In this document: in pieces, positions 19,320-28,853 of the stretch | Layout: the number at the start of each line of letters is the position of its first letter | How positions within the stretch are numbered: position 1 is the first letter of the stretch | Assembly (NCBI RefSeq): GCF_900167535.1 | Contig: NZ_FUYE01000005.1 | Span: 248,001 to 312,000 of the forward strand | Source of the DNA: Prosthecobacter debontii | GTDB taxonomy: Bacteria; Verrucomicrobiota; Verrucomicrobiia; Verrucomicrobiales; Verrucomicrobiaceae | Direction of reading: 5' to 3' | Length of the DNA: 64,000 nt | Made by a program: the position numbers and the translations under genes | The notes under the pieces: model-generated | Told to the model about the DNA's origin: nothing | Seen by the model: the letters and a program-made list of their open reading frames with translations, nothing else | The model's database searches: none

Positions 19320-19898
19320 TCAGATATTTTGACCACGCTTCTTGAGCCAAGCTTTGGCAGAGTCGGCCATGGTGACCATCGCGGCTCCCAGCATGATGGC
19401 ATCTTTGAGGACTAGGCGACCGCGTCCACTGAGATAAGGAAATCCATGTTCGCTATCGCCTAGCGCAGGCACCCAGGTCTCTGGGGTTGTGATTAGAAAA
19501 GACAGGGTGACCAAAGACATGATTACGACCAAGAAGCTGCCCAGAGTGGCGATTCCTGGCAGCCAGGGATGCAGGCAGAGCATCAAGCCATAAAGAACAA
19601 TGACTGCCCCCAGGCCATATGAGAAGGCATAAGTGCCGTTATCCTCGTGCCATTGCCGATTGGCCGGGACCAGTTGCCCTTCCGCATTCATATGGGTCTT
19701 GTATTCCGGCGCGGGATGCTTGTAAAGAAAGCTCATCAGCGGGCTATTGGCGACAAAAGGCACGATGCCATCGGCTTCATATTTATAGATCTTTAAACCG
19801 CCAATCCAGAGCAGAACGACAACCAACCCCAGCCGAGTGACTGCCATACCAAGACGATCTGTTTGAGCTGCCAGAGAGAAAATTTGGGTTTGATTCAT
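19320..19898 (-). CDS. DUF417/RclC-like membrane protein
   Basis: The 192-residue protein matches the DUF417 (YkgB/RclC) family: an N-terminal helix with LLWIGGLKIYKYEADGI, the conserved PFVANSPLMSFLY block, then three more hydrophobic helices and the closing block LSGRGRLVLKDAIMLGAA. RclC of Escherichia coli is part of the reactive-chlorine resistance operon controlled by the AraC-type RclR. Here an AraC-type regulator lies 47 bp upstream on the same strand, which supports a similar oxidant-response role, although rclA and rclB are not present. Confidence 0.85.
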   Translation of the reverse strand: MNQTQIFSLAAQTDRLGMAVTRLGLVVVLLWIGGLKIYKYEADGIVPFVANSPLMSFLYKHPAPEYKTHMNAEGQLVPANRQWHEDNGTYAFSYGLGAVIVLYGLMLCLHPWLPGIATLGSFLVVIMSLVTLSFLITTPETWVPALGDSEHGFPYLSGRGRLVLKDAIMLGAAMVTMADSAKAWLKKRGQNI

Positions 19899-19945
19899 AC
19901 TCGTCCCTACATTCGAATCGAATGCGATAAAATGGACGCAAGCCG

Positions 19946-20851
19946 TCAGTCCATGGACAGATTTCTCCCGCCACGGATGGCCGTTTCAAACTCTCGGAAG
20001 GCCTTGGGGGACAGACCTGTCTCTTGTTTGAAAACTCGGCTGAAATAGAGCTCGTCAGAAAATCCGGCTTCCGCTGCTACTTCCTTCACCGGACGCAGCG
20101 TGTGCAGGAGTTGCCACTTGGCATGCTGGAGTGTGCGTTCACGGATTAGATCCGTCAGTGTCTTGCCCAGATGTGTTTTCACCAGCTTGCCGAGGGCTTT
20201 CAAGGAGATGTGCAGCCTCTGGGCATAGTCTGCAGGGCCTAAACGCTCTTTGAAATGGCGTTCAATGAGGTCGGTCAGTTCCATCAAGAGGACAGGTTTT
20301 GAGGCGGGCTCAATCAAGTCTGTGGCCTGACGTTGCGACTCCAGTTTGAGCCGAGTCGCCTTGATCAGCAGGACCTTGAGATAAGAAACCAAAATCTCCG
20401 AATGGGCCAACCCGCTCACTTGCAGTTCCTGGCGCATCTGCTGGAGAAGGTTTTGGATCTCCATCGAGAAAGCCTCGTCAGGCTGGACCAGCGGGATGTT
20501 ATTGAGATCGTTAAAAAGCACCCCATTGCAGCCCACCTCATGATGGTAGGTCTCGATGCAAAAGAAATTGGCGTGGAAGAGGATCACCTGTCCCTCAAGC
20601 AGGGGGGAGGATTCGATGAAAAGCGTCTGATAGGGAGAGCCAAAAAGTAAAACAGGGCCCTCAAAGGCATATGAATCCAATCCCCGATGGAAAACACCTC
20701 GCCCTGCGGGAATCCAGAGGATGGTGAAACAATTGCTCCGGCTAGGGTGATGACGCTCCGGGGTCAGATCTCCCACCGATAGCGCCAGCTGCCCACGCGT
20801 GGGGTCAAACAAACGCAGGGGGATTTCGCCAGACAGCCTTTTTCGTCTCAT
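19946..20851 (-). CDS. AraC-family transcriptional regulator
   Basis: The 301-residue protein has an N-terminal AraC-type ligand domain (residues about 15-170; FTILWIPAGRGVFHRG, then LLFGSPYQTLFIES) and a C-terminal HTH_18 DNA-binding domain (LGPADYAQRLHISLKALGK, and VKEVAAEAGFSDELYFSRVF). It probably controls itself and the DUF417 gene that follows it. I see none of the conserved cysteine arrangement by which RclR senses hypochlorite, so the signal is open. Confidence 0.87.
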   Translation of the reverse strand: MRRKRLSGEIPLRLFDPTRGQLALSVGDLTPERHHPSRSNCFTILWIPAGRGVFHRGLDSYAFEGPVLLFGSPYQTLFIESSPLLEGQVILFHANFFCIETYHHEVGCNGVLFNDLNNIPLVQPDEAFSMEIQNLLQQMRQELQVSGLAHSEILVSYLKVLLIKATRLKLESQRQATDLIEPASKPVLLMELTDLIERHFKERLGPADYAQRLHISLKALGKLVKTHLGKTLTDLIRERTLQHAKWQLLHTLRPVKEVAAEAGFSDELYFSRVFKQETGLSPKAFREFETAIRGGRNLSMD

Positions 20852-20980
20852 GAAGTATCAAGGTAACTCGGTTGGAGGATTCACAGAGCCATCTTCCCAC
20901 TCCTCCCCATACGCGACATAGCCTTTGGATAGATGGAACGATCTTGACGTTTCTGCGTCTTTCCTGCGAAGCTTTGAGAT

Positions 20981-22519
20981 ATGCTTTTCCCCCGCCGCCG
21001 CTTTCTCGGTGTCACCGTTGCAGCCAGCACTGCGGCACTGGCGGGTTGTCGGCGTGAGTCGGCGATTGCGCCGGGGCAGAGTTTCACCGTGGCGGATCTG
21101 GTGGAGCAGATCGGTGCTGGGAATCTCAGCCCCAATCGAGTGGTGGAGCATTACCTCGCCCGCATCACTGCCATTGACCAATCCGGTCCGCGTCTGCGTG
21201 CCGTGATCGAGGTGAACCCTGCGGCTCGTGCGACACCCCAGCGCGGTCCGTTGCATGGGGTGCCCATTCTGATCAAGGACAACATCGAGACCGCCGATGC
21301 CATGGAGACGACGGCTGGTTCTTTGGCTTTGTTAGGCGCTGAGAAACCGGCGGTCGATGCCACGGTGGTTCAGCGTCTGCGGCTGGCGGGGGCGGTGATT
21401 TTGGGTAAAACGAACCTCAGTGAGTGGGCCAACATCCGCTCTCCCAACTCCACCAGCGGCTGGAGTGCTCGGGGTGGTTTGACCCTGAATCCGCACAATC
21501 TCGCTCACACCCCTAGCGGCTCCAGCAGCGGTTCTGCGGCTGCGGTCGCGGCGGGACTTTGCGCGGCCGCCATCGGCACGGAGACGAATGGGTCCATTGT
21601 CAGCCCGGCAGCCGCTTGTGGCATTGTGGGGCTCAAGCCGACGCTTGGCCTCATCAGTCGCGCGGGCATCATCCCCATCAGTCACTGGCAGGATACCCCC
21701 GGGCCGATGACCCAGACCGTCCGGGATGCGGCCCTTCTGCTGAACATCCTAGCTGGGACCGATGGGCGTGATCCGGCCACGGCCCAGGCGGCGAGTCACC
21801 TCGCGCGCGACTACGCCTTTCATCTCTCCCCTCAGGGTTTGAAGGGGAAACGACTGGGCATTCTGCGTTCTCCCAGCACCACGAATCGCGATGTGCTGAA
21901 GCTCTTTCAGGGGACCGTGAGCCTGCTCCGCGAAGCCGGGGCTGAGGTGGTGGATGAGGTGACTTTGCCGCATAACCGGGAGGCTTCCGCCGCCGCTTGG
22001 CGGGCTCTGCTCACCGAGTTTCGCCAGGACCTCAATGCCTACCTTGCAACTCGTCGAAGCGCAGTCACTTCGCTGGCCGATCTCATCGCTTACAATGAGG
22101 AACATCAGCAGCAGGAGATGCCGCACTTCAACCAAGAGTTCTTCATCGAGGCCGAAAGCCGCAATACCCCTGAACTCATCGCCGAAGCTGCTGAACTGCG
22201 TCAGCTCGCCCAGACCCTCGCCGGTCCCGAAGGTCTGGAAACCGCTTTCAAAAAGGACAAGCTCGATGCCCTCATCTGCCCTACCAACGACCCCGCAGGG
22301 CGCACCGACCTCGGTCTTGGCGATGCCCGTAGCCACGTCTTCAGCTCCGCCCCAGCCATCGCGGGATTCCCGCACCTCACCGTGCCGATGGGGCTGGTGA
22401 ATGATCTCCCCGTCGGTCTGTCGTTCGTCGGCCCTGCGTGGTCAGAGGGACTGCTGCTCCAGCTCGGCCATGCCTTCGAAAGCGTGCGGGTGTATCAGCC
22501 GACGGTGCTGTTTGGGTAA
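20981..22519 (+). CDS. Exported amidase-signature hydrolase, probable lipoprotein
   Basis: The 512-residue protein starts with [19 protein letters not shown], a twin-arginine-like leader with a lipobox ending at Cys23. The amidase-signature core follows: catalytic Lys99 (ILIKDN), the cis-Ser in PSGSSSGSA (179-185) and nucleophile Ser205 (TNGSIVSPA). Length and order match GatA-like and peptide amidases. Members of the secreted Verrucomicrobia/Planctomycetes subgroup hydrolyse unknown amides outside the cytoplasmic membrane. It is a single gene, divergent from the AraC regulator and convergent with the sugar-binding lipoprotein. Confidence 0.92.
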   Translation: MLFPRRRFLGVTVAASTAALAGCRRESAIAPGQSFTVADLVEQIGAGNLSPNRVVEHYLARITAIDQSGPRLRAVIEVNPAARATPQRGPLHGVPILIKDNIETADAMETTAGSLALLGAEKPAVDATVVQRLRLAGAVILGKTNLSEWANIRSPNSTSGWSARGGLTLNPHNLAHTPSGSSSGSAAAVAAGLCAAAIGTETNGSIVSPAAACGIVGLKPTLGLISRAGIIPISHWQDTPGPMTQTVRDAALLLNILAGTDGRDPATAQAASHLARDYAFHLSPQGLKGKRLGILRSPSTTNRDVLKLFQGTVSLLREAGAEVVDEVTLPHNREASAAAWRALLTEFRQDLNAYLATRRSAVTSLADLIAYNEEHQQQEMPHFNQEFFIEAESRNTPELIAEAAELRQLAQTLAGPEGLETAFKKDKLDALICPTNDPAGRTDLGLGDARSHVFSSAPAIAGFPHLTVPMGLVNDLPVGLSFVGPAWSEGLLLQLGHAFESVRVYQPTVLFG

Positions 22520-22543
22520 CCGCGAACCGCAAATGGAGTCGGC

Positions 22544-23557
22544 TTACAACTCAGGCAGGGCGGGCAGACCATTCCTATAGATGTCGTTCACGTCCTTGGG
22601 GAGGATGGTGCGGAAGGTCATCTCATAGCTCGGCTTGGGAATGAACTTGGGGTCCTGGGCTTTCTTTTTGAGAAGCAGCCAGGCGAAGTCCACCAGCATG
22701 GGCTGGTAAACGGTGGCGTCGATTTGCCCGTCGTCCACGAGGGTGGTGCCGCCTTGGGGACCGCGGAAACCGTTGATGCCGATGATCATCAGGTCGTTGC
22801 GCCGATCTTTTAAGGCCTCTGCGGCACCCAGCGCCATGAGATCATCTTGGGCGAAGACGATGTCAAAAGTGTGCTGGAGACGTAGGGCATCCTGGGCGCG
22901 TTCTTGACCGCCTTTTTGGGTCCAATCACCAGGGGCGTCGTGCACGAGAATGACTCCGGGGGCTGCTGTGAGCGCACTTTCGAAACCCTCATGCAGGTGT
23001 TGGCAGTCCGGCGTTTGTTCGTCCCCACGGATTTCAACCACGCGACCGACCGTCTCGGTTTGACCCGATTCCTGGGCTTTGGCCTGGAGGGCGGCGATGA
23101 CGAGTTCACCCACTTTTTGACCGAGCTTTTTTTGGTCGGTGTAAAGGTAGGTGCGGCAGTCCAGGTCGGCACTGTCTTGGCCCAAGCCGATCACCAAAAT
23201 CCCGGCCTCTTCAGCCATTCGGACTTGTCCTTGCAGATCCTTTGGCTGGAGCGGATCCAGCAAGATGGCAAAGGGCTTGGCAGCGATGGCCGCTTGGAGT
23301 TGGCCGCCCTGCAGAGCTGCATCCAACCCAGCGTCTTGAATATCGAGTTCAAAGCCAGCATTCCCTCCCATGAGCTGGGTCAGCAGCAGGCGCTGCCCGA
23401 TTTCAAAGGAGCGATTTCCGCGAGCAGAGAGGAAAACGACTTTCTCAGGTTCCTCAATGACGGTGTAGGAAGGGCCGGTGCGGTCACAGCCTGCCAGCAT
23501 GGCCAGGGTGGACAAGGCAAGGGCAGACCAGACACGACGAGAAACCTTCATCTTCAT
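22544..23557 (-). CDS. Periplasmic sugar-binding lipoprotein (Peripla_BP_4)
   Basis: The 337-residue product has a lipoprotein signal with lipobox LAGC ending at Cys24 and a two-lobed type 1 periplasmic-binding fold: AAIAAKPFAILLDPLQPKD, ILVIGLGQDSADLDC, VEIRGDEQTPDCQHLHEGF and DIVFAQDDLMALGAAEAL are typical ribose/galactose-binding-protein blocks. No ABC permease or ATPase genes lie beside it, so it may serve a transporter elsewhere or a sensor. The next gene upstream on the same strand, 22 bp away, encodes an LptF/LptG-type permease. Confidence 0.88.
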   Translation of the reverse strand: MKMKVSRRVWSALALSTLAMLAGCDRTGPSYTVIEEPEKVVFLSARGNRSFEIGQRLLLTQLMGGNAGFELDIQDAGLDAALQGGQLQAAIAAKPFAILLDPLQPKDLQGQVRMAEEAGILVIGLGQDSADLDCRTYLYTDQKKLGQKVGELVIAALQAKAQESGQTETVGRVVEIRGDEQTPDCQHLHEGFESALTAAPGVILVHDAPGDWTQKGGQERAQDALRLQHTFDIVFAQDDLMALGAAEALKDRRNDLMIIGINGFRGPQGGTTLVDDGQIDATVYQPMLVDFAWLLLKKKAQDPKFIPKPSYEMTFRTILPKDVNDIYRNGLPALPEL

Positions 23558-23579
23558 AGCAGATAGACAGGGCGAAAGA

Positions 23580-24710
23580 TCAACGGCGGCTCAGGCGATA
23601 GAACAACCAGCCCCCCATGCCCATGAAAAGGACATTGGGTGCCCACATGATGAGGTGAGGCATGGCAGAGGGTTTATCATTCAGCGTATCTGCCAAGATG
23701 ATGAAGACGAGGTAAACCGTCGCCGTGACGAGGCTGAGGGCAAAGCCTGTGGATGTCTCGCGGCGTTGGGCGGTGACGCCTAGCGGGATGCCGACGAGGG
23801 CAAAGGTGATGCAGGCCAGGGAAAAGCTGTAGCGCTTGCTCAGTTCCGTGAGGGAGCGGCTCATATCCTTCTCTTCCATCTTTTTACCCGTGGCTCCATC
23901 CACTCCGTCTGAGATCTCCTGCCAGAGCATGCCGGTGGATTTCATGCTGGCATTGACCTTCACAGTGTCTTCTTTCAGACGAGACAGGGGGAAGAGCATT
24001 GCAGTCTTGCCAGCATTGACGAACTCCACCTTATCCACCGTGCGTTCGGGGGTGTAGGTGATGTTTTCGATCTCTGCCCCTTCCAGGTGCATGATGATAT
24101 CCAGCACTCCCGGCTGCATCTCCAGGGTTGCGCGCTCGGCATGGATGATGCGTTTGGCGAGGCGGCCTTCCACTTCCACGATTTCCAGCCCGTGCAGAAC
24201 GTTGCCATCCCGCTTGGTGGTGTGGATGCGGAAACCGGGAACCTTATCCAGCACTCGGCCTTCCTGGAAAAGTGCGGAAGGATTGTCCAGAGCCACGGCG
24301 AAGAACATGCGCTTGATGCGGTCCTTGGCCATGGGGGAGACCGAGACGTTGACCCAATAGCAAATGGCAGATAGGGCAAAGGCTAGGGCAAAGACCGAGG
24401 CGCAGATGCGGGACATGGACCAGCCCGTCATCCTGAGAGAGACGAGCTCGTTATCCGCCGAGAGGCGACCAAAGACCAGCAGGATGCCCGTGAGAAACGC
24501 CCAGGGGATGGTGAAAATGAGCGAGAAGGGGATGACGAGAGAGATGAACTCCAGGATGAATCCCAGTGGCAACTGGGTGTCTCCCAAGAGCTCATCCAGC
24601 TTTTTATAGACGTTTCCCAGCACCATCACGCCGCTGAGCAGCAAGACGCCCATCAGCGTCGCCGAGAGAACCTGCTTGCCCAAATAACGGTCAAAAATTC
24701 GCACCACCAT
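23580..24710 (-). CDS. LptF/LptG-family lipopolysaccharide export permease
   Basis: The 376-residue protein has the YjgP/YjgQ layout: an N-terminal block IFDRYLGKQVLSATLMGVLL, three N-terminal helices, a periplasmic beta-jellyroll of about 150 residues, then three C-terminal helices. RRETSTGFALSLVTATVYLV is the usual C-terminal signature. LptF and LptG form the inner-membrane channel of the Lpt machine that pulls LPS to the LptA bridge. Only one of the two is here. I cannot tell LptF from LptG by eye. Confidence 0.9.
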   Translation of the reverse strand: MVVRIFDRYLGKQVLSATLMGVLLLSGVMVLGNVYKKLDELLGDTQLPLGFILEFISLVIPFSLIFTIPWAFLTGILLVFGRLSADNELVSLRMTGWSMSRICASVFALAFALSAICYWVNVSVSPMAKDRIKRMFFAVALDNPSALFQEGRVLDKVPGFRIHTTKRDGNVLHGLEIVEVEGRLAKRIIHAERATLEMQPGVLDIIMHLEGAEIENITYTPERTVDKVEFVNAGKTAMLFPLSRLKEDTVKVNASMKSTGMLWQEISDGVDGATGKKMEEKDMSRSLTELSKRYSFSLACITFALVGIPLGVTAQRRETSTGFALSLVTATVYLVFIILADTLNDKPSAMPHLIMWAPNVLFMGMGGWLFYRLSRR

Positions 24711-24763
24711 GTGGCTTGCAGACTAGCGGCCTTGCTGCATCAGGCAAGAAGTGAATCAGGGTC

Positions 24764-25894
24764 TCAGCGCAACTCTGAAAAGCCGCAGAATACCGACGAT
24801 TCGACGGGTGGACGGGCAGGCAGCGGGGTGTCATGGTCCAAAAACTCTCGGCACAGAGCAAAGAAATCCGGCTCAGTGGTGACGCGACGGATTCGATACT
24901 CCAGTTCTCCCTCTGCGATGCCCGTGGTGATGAAGACCATGTAACGCTTCATTTTCTGCACGTGCAGATCGGCTTGGAAATGAGGGTTAAAGGCTGCCGT
25001 CATGTCATAGAGGGCCTGGATATAGTCCAGCATGTCGCGCCCGGTTTTGGGTCGAGATTCTCTCCCTTCCCAGTGATTGCGTAGATGCTCAAAGAGCCAA
25101 GGGTGGCGGATGGCTCCCCGGCCCAGCATGAGACCTGCAGCCTCGGTTTGGCGGAGGTAGGCAAGTCCGGTCGGCACATCCACGACATTGCCATTGGCGA
25201 TCACAGGGCAGGGCATCGAGCGCACCGCCATGGCCACGCACTCGGGGTGAACCGGGGTTTTATAGGCATCTCGAACCGTCCGCCCATGGACCGTGAGGCC
25301 ATTGATTGAGTGCTTTTGGAAGACCTCCAAAAGGCGTGGGAACTCGGCCTTATCGGTGAAACCGATTCGGCATTTCACGGTAAATCGGCCCTGAATAGTG
25401 TCCCGAAGCGCGCGCAAAATTTCATCCACGCGCTCAGGTTGGCGGAGCAGACCACCTCCTGCGTCCTTGCGGCAGACGACTGGGGCCGGGCAGCCCAGAT
25501 TGAGATCGATGCCCGCTATAGGGAGCTTTTCGAGCAGCTTCGCATTTCTGACCAAGGCGGGAATGTCTTGGCCGATCATTTGGGCGATCACCGGAATCCC
25601 GGTATCGTTCTCCGTGATGGATTTGAGAATGAGCCCGTCTGGTTTGGAGTCTGGAGTGATGCGGAAATACTCCGTGACGAACCAATCTGGCCCACCATAC
25701 CGGGCGATCAGCCGCATGAAAGGCAGATCGGTCACATCCTGCATGGGAGCGAGGACGAGAGCTGGACGGTGAGAGGGAAGGAGATCGCGCACGAGGGGAA
25801 CGCCTTGCTCTGGGTCGTGCCGGGCGTCAAGTGGCGGAGGCGAGTTTGCGAAAGGGGAGGCTGACAAATGGAAATCCCGTCTTGCCAGGTTCAC
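24764..25894 (-). CDS. dus: tRNA-dihydrouridine synthase
   Basis: The 376-residue FMN enzyme reduces uridine to dihydrouridine in tRNA D-loops. LAPMQDVTDLPFMRLI at 48-63 is the flavin-binding start, NLGCPAPVVCRKDAGGG contains the catalytic Cys141, TVHGRT binds substrate and IANGNVVD and GLMLGRGAI hold the flavin phosphate. The likely start is GTG at 25894; there is no ATG before the catalytic core. It is divergent from the glycan island with a 59-bp gap, so that gap must contain promoters for both directions. Confidence 0.94.
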   Translation of the reverse strand: MNLARRDFHLSASPFANSPPPLDARHDPEQGVPLVRDLLPSHRPALVLAPMQDVTDLPFMRLIARYGGPDWFVTEYFRITPDSKPDGLILKSITENDTGIPVIAQMIGQDIPALVRNAKLLEKLPIAGIDLNLGCPAPVVCRKDAGGGLLRQPERVDEILRALRDTIQGRFTVKCRIGFTDKAEFPRLLEVFQKHSINGLTVHGRTVRDAYKTPVHPECVAMAVRSMPCPVIANGNVVDVPTGLAYLRQTEAAGLMLGRGAIRHPWLFEHLRNHWEGRESRPKTGRDMLDYIQALYDMTAAFNPHFQADLHVQKMKRYMVFITTGIAEGELEYRIRRVTTEPDFFALCREFLDHDTPLPARPPVESSVFCGFSELR

Positions 25895-25953
25895 CTGTCA
25901 GGACTTTACTCCGGGCTTCTTAAAGCCAGCACCAACCTCGGAATTTATTTATT

Positions 25954-26964
25954 GTGTCATCAGCCCGCTCGATTCTCGTCACCGGAGGCACCGGTTCTTT
26001 CGGTCAGAAATGCATCGCCACTTTGCTGGCCGATCCAGAAGTTAAGCGCATCGTCATTTATTCCCGTGACGAACTGAAGCAGTTCGAGATGAGCCAGAAG
26101 TTCACAGACCCACGTCTGCGTTTCTTTTTAGGTGATGTGCGTGACCGGGCTCGCCTCTGCCGTGCCTTGGAGGGCGTGGATACGGTGATTCATGCAGCGG
26201 CACTCAAGCAGGTGCCTGCAGCGGAATACAATCCGATGGAGTTCATCAAGACCAACGTCTTGGGTGCGGAAAATTTGATTGAGGCCTGTATGGATACGGG
26301 CGTTCGAAATGTCGTGGCTCTTTCGACCGATAAGGCGGCGGCTCCGATCAACCTCTACGGTGCCACCAAGCTCTGCTCGGATAAGCTTTTCATCGCAGCT
26401 AACAATGTTAAAGGCAGCCGGGATATCCGCTTCAGCGTGGTTCGCTATGGCAATGTGATGGGGTCTCGCGGTTCAGTCATCCCGTTCTTCTTGGATCGTC
26501 GTAAGACTGGAATCCTGCCAATCACGGATTTGGCGATGACCCGCTTTAACATTACTCTTCAGGAAGGCGTTGAATTGGTTCAGTATGCCTTGGAGCGCGC
26601 GCTCGGCGGCGAAATCTTCGTGCCTAAAATCCCCAGCTATCGCATCACGGATGTGGCTGAGGCGATCGGGCCAAACTGTGAAAAACCCGTCGTGGGTATC
26701 CGCCCTGGCGAGAAAATCCATGAGGAGATGGTGACTTCGACCGATGCTCTGCAAACGATCATGACGGATCGTCATTACATCATCGTGCCTAGTGGCAAGA
26801 TGGGCTTGGAGGCGACCTTGAAAAAATTCTCGGAGCATCACCAAGGCAGACCCGTGGCAGCAGACTTTGCCTATAATTCAGGCACAAATACGGAGTGGCT
26901 GACCGTGTCTGAAATCCGGACATTGATTCGTCAGCACGTCGATTCTTCCTTTGATTTGACCTGA
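25954..26964 (+). CDS. pseB: UDP-N-acetylglucosamine 4,6-dehydratase (inverting)
   Basis: The 336-residue extended SDR starts at GTG 25954. It has TGGTGSFGQK at 10-19 for NADP, STDKAAAP with Thr125, Asp126 and Lys127, and Tyr135/Lys139 (YGATK), the same set that performs C4 oxidation, C6 dehydration and C5 inversion in FlaA1/PseB. The product would be UDP-2-acetamido-2,6-dideoxy-L-arabino-hexos-4-ulose, the first intermediate of pseudaminic acid. It opens a 22-kb run of genes on the + strand, with pseC 13 bp downstream. Confidence 0.95.
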   Translation: MSSARSILVTGGTGSFGQKCIATLLADPEVKRIVIYSRDELKQFEMSQKFTDPRLRFFLGDVRDRARLCRALEGVDTVIHAAALKQVPAAEYNPMEFIKTNVLGAENLIEACMDTGVRNVVALSTDKAAAPINLYGATKLCSDKLFIAANNVKGSRDIRFSVVRYGNVMGSRGSVIPFFLDRRKTGILPITDLAMTRFNITLQEGVELVQYALERALGGEIFVPKIPSYRITDVAEAIGPNCEKPVVGIRPGEKIHEEMVTSTDALQTIMTDRHYIIVPSGKMGLEATLKKFSEHHQGRPVAADFAYNSGTNTEWLTVSEIRTLIRQHVDSSFDLT

Positions 26965-26977
26965 TCGAGTTGCGCTC

Positions 26978-28153
26978 ATGAGCACCCCGTTTCTTCCTTA
27001 TGGGCGTCAATCGCTGGACGAGGCAGACATCGCTGCCGTTGTTGAGGTTTTAAAGTCAGATTTTTTGACTCAAGGCCCGGCGATTTCCAGGTTTGAGCGT
27101 GCGGTAGCAGACTGGTGTGGTGCCAAGCACGGCATCGCTCTAGCGAATGGGACTGCAACCCTGCATTGTGCAGCGAAAGCCCTGGGACTTGGTCATGGTG
27201 ATGTGTTGTGGACCTCGCCGATCACCTTTGTGGCGTCGGCCAATGCTGGCCGTTACTGTGGTGCCAAGGTGGATTTTGTTGATGTGGATGCTGGCACTGC
27301 GTGCATGAGTGTGGAGCGGCTTGCAGAAAAATTGCGGCAGGCCGAGAAAAACGGCACGCTCCCTAAAGTCGTCGTGCCAGTGCATTTCGCCGGGCAATCT
27401 TGTGACATGCCTCAGATCCATGCGCTCGGGCAGAAATACGGCTTTCGTATCCTAGAAGACGCCGCCCATGCGTTAGGCGGTGATTACCTCGGTGAGCGCA
27501 TCGGTAATTGTCGTTGGTCAGATGCGGCGTCGCATAGCTTCCATCCGGTCAAAATCGTGACTAGCGGCGAAGGCGGGATGATCACGACCAATGATGATGA
27601 ATTGGCTTGGCGGATTGGCACGCTGCGAACGCATGGGATCACTCGCGATGCGGACCGAATGATCGGGGAAAGTGATGGCCCTTGGTATTATCAACAGCTT
27701 GAGTTGGGGTTTAACTATCGCATGACCGACATCCAGGCGGCTCTCGGGGCTAGTCAAATGGCTAAACTGGATGCCTTTGCCGTTCGTCGTCGGCAGATCG
27801 CTGATCTCTACGATCAGGCTCTGGCTGGCATGCCCCTGCGCCCCTTGGCTAGGGATACACAGGGAGTGAGCGGTTGGCACCTCTACATGATCCGGCTGAA
27901 TTTGGAGGAAATTCTCCCGCTGACCCGCAGGCAGGTGTTTGAGCGGTTACGGGGGCTGGGAATCGGAGTCAATGTTCATTACATACCTGTGCATCTTCAG
28001 CCGGACTACCTGAAGTTAGGGTTTAAGCAGGGTGATTTCCCTGAGGCGGAAAAATACTACGAAGAATGCATCACGCTTCCCATGTTCCCTGCCATGAACG
28101 ATGCTGACGTTGCTCGTGTCAGAGATGCACTGGCAAAAGCCCTGAATCTGTAA
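26978..28153 (+). CDS. pseC: UDP-4-amino-4,6-dideoxy-N-acetyl-altrosamine transaminase
   Basis: This 391-residue DegT/DnrJ/EryC1-family PLP enzyme transfers an amino group to C4 of the PseB product. The PLP lysine is Lys192 in FHPVKIVTSGEGG, with EDAAHALGG (160-168) holding the cofactor, and TQGPAISRFE is the usual PseC N-terminal block. Its place right after pseB confirms the assignment. The next expected gene, an N-acetyltransferase pseH, is not found; an unrecognised gene follows instead. Confidence 0.95.
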   Translation: MSTPFLPYGRQSLDEADIAAVVEVLKSDFLTQGPAISRFERAVADWCGAKHGIALANGTATLHCAAKALGLGHGDVLWTSPITFVASANAGRYCGAKVDFVDVDAGTACMSVERLAEKLRQAEKNGTLPKVVVPVHFAGQSCDMPQIHALGQKYGFRILEDAAHALGGDYLGERIGNCRWSDAASHSFHPVKIVTSGEGGMITTNDDELAWRIGTLRTHGITRDADRMIGESDGPWYYQQLELGFNYRMTDIQAALGASQMAKLDAFAVRRRQIADLYDQALAGMPLRPLARDTQGVSGWHLYMIRLNLEEILPLTRRQVFERLRGLGIGVNVHYIPVHLQPDYLKLGFKQGDFPEAEKYYEECITLPMFPAMNDADVARVRDALAKALNL

Positions 28154-28241
28154 TGTTAGGTGATTGCTTCACCTTGCGGAGGGGCAGTGCAGCACGGTTG
28201 ACAAGGTATCAGCCCTCCCAGAGTAGTGGCCACTGGATTTC

Positions 28242-28853
28242 ATGATGTCACGCTACCCGCTTGAGTTACCCTTTCGAGGCGAACGTTCTTACTTACATGG
28301 CACAGACCTCTATCAAAGTGTGGTTGGTGCTGTGGGAGACGATCTTCCTCAGGGGCCTTTTTCCATGATGTTCCATTCATTGCTGCGGCAGGCTCCGGAT
28401 CTCATTTGCTCGCGGGAGAGCTTGCGCCAATGGCGTGAGGATCCTGCTTTTCGTGGGGAACTTCGCTTCGGCAGTGCCGAGAACACGCTGCATGCTGTTT
28501 TACTGGAGAGCGACCGTCCCGTCACTGAGCGCAAGCTCTGCAATGAGAATGAGGTGGCCGCTGCTGCCGAGGTGGATGAGTCGGCTAAAACCGCGAAACT
28601 ACTTCATCCGAGAATCGGGGTGCCAATCGAGCAAGTGGTCTTTCTCAACAAGCATCTCCATCTGAAACTGTTGCCGCACCTGAGTCCGAAGTGGCTTTTT
28701 GCAAGGTTGGAGCTCGAGTCAAGCTTGCCCCCAGTCTGCGCTGACTCGCTCGAAGTGGTGCTCAAGCAAGTCTTGGGGAACCGCTTTACGCGCAGTGATA
28801 TTTTGCTGGACGGTAAACGCTACGGCACCATTTCCTTTTCCACCCCTCAATGA
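28242..28853 (+). CDS. Unrecognised protein in the PseH position of the nonulosonate operon
   Basis: The 203-residue soluble protein has no signal peptide, membrane helix or motif I know; in particular no GNAT-type acetyl-CoA loop (Q/RxxGxG/A). Conserved-looking blocks are FHSLLRQAPDLICSRESLR, HPRIGVPIEQVVFLNKHLH and ILLDGKRYGTISFS. Its stop overlaps the start of the KAS III gene (ATGA at 28850-28853), and pseC ends 88 bp upstream. By position between PseC and a KAS III/ACP pair it could be the N-acyltransferase that acylates the PseC product, taking the acyl chain from the ACP; this is inference from context alone. A dehydratase or a scaffold for the ACP enzymes is also possible. Confidence 0.6.
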   Translation: MMSRYPLELPFRGERSYLHGTDLYQSVVGAVGDDLPQGPFSMMFHSLLRQAPDLICSRESLRQWREDPAFRGELRFGSAENTLHAVLLESDRPVTERKLCNENEVAAAAEVDESAKTAKLLHPRIGVPIEQVVFLNKHLHLKLLPHLSPKWLFARLELESSLPPVCADSLEVVLKQVLGNRFTRSDILLDGKRYGTISFSTPQ

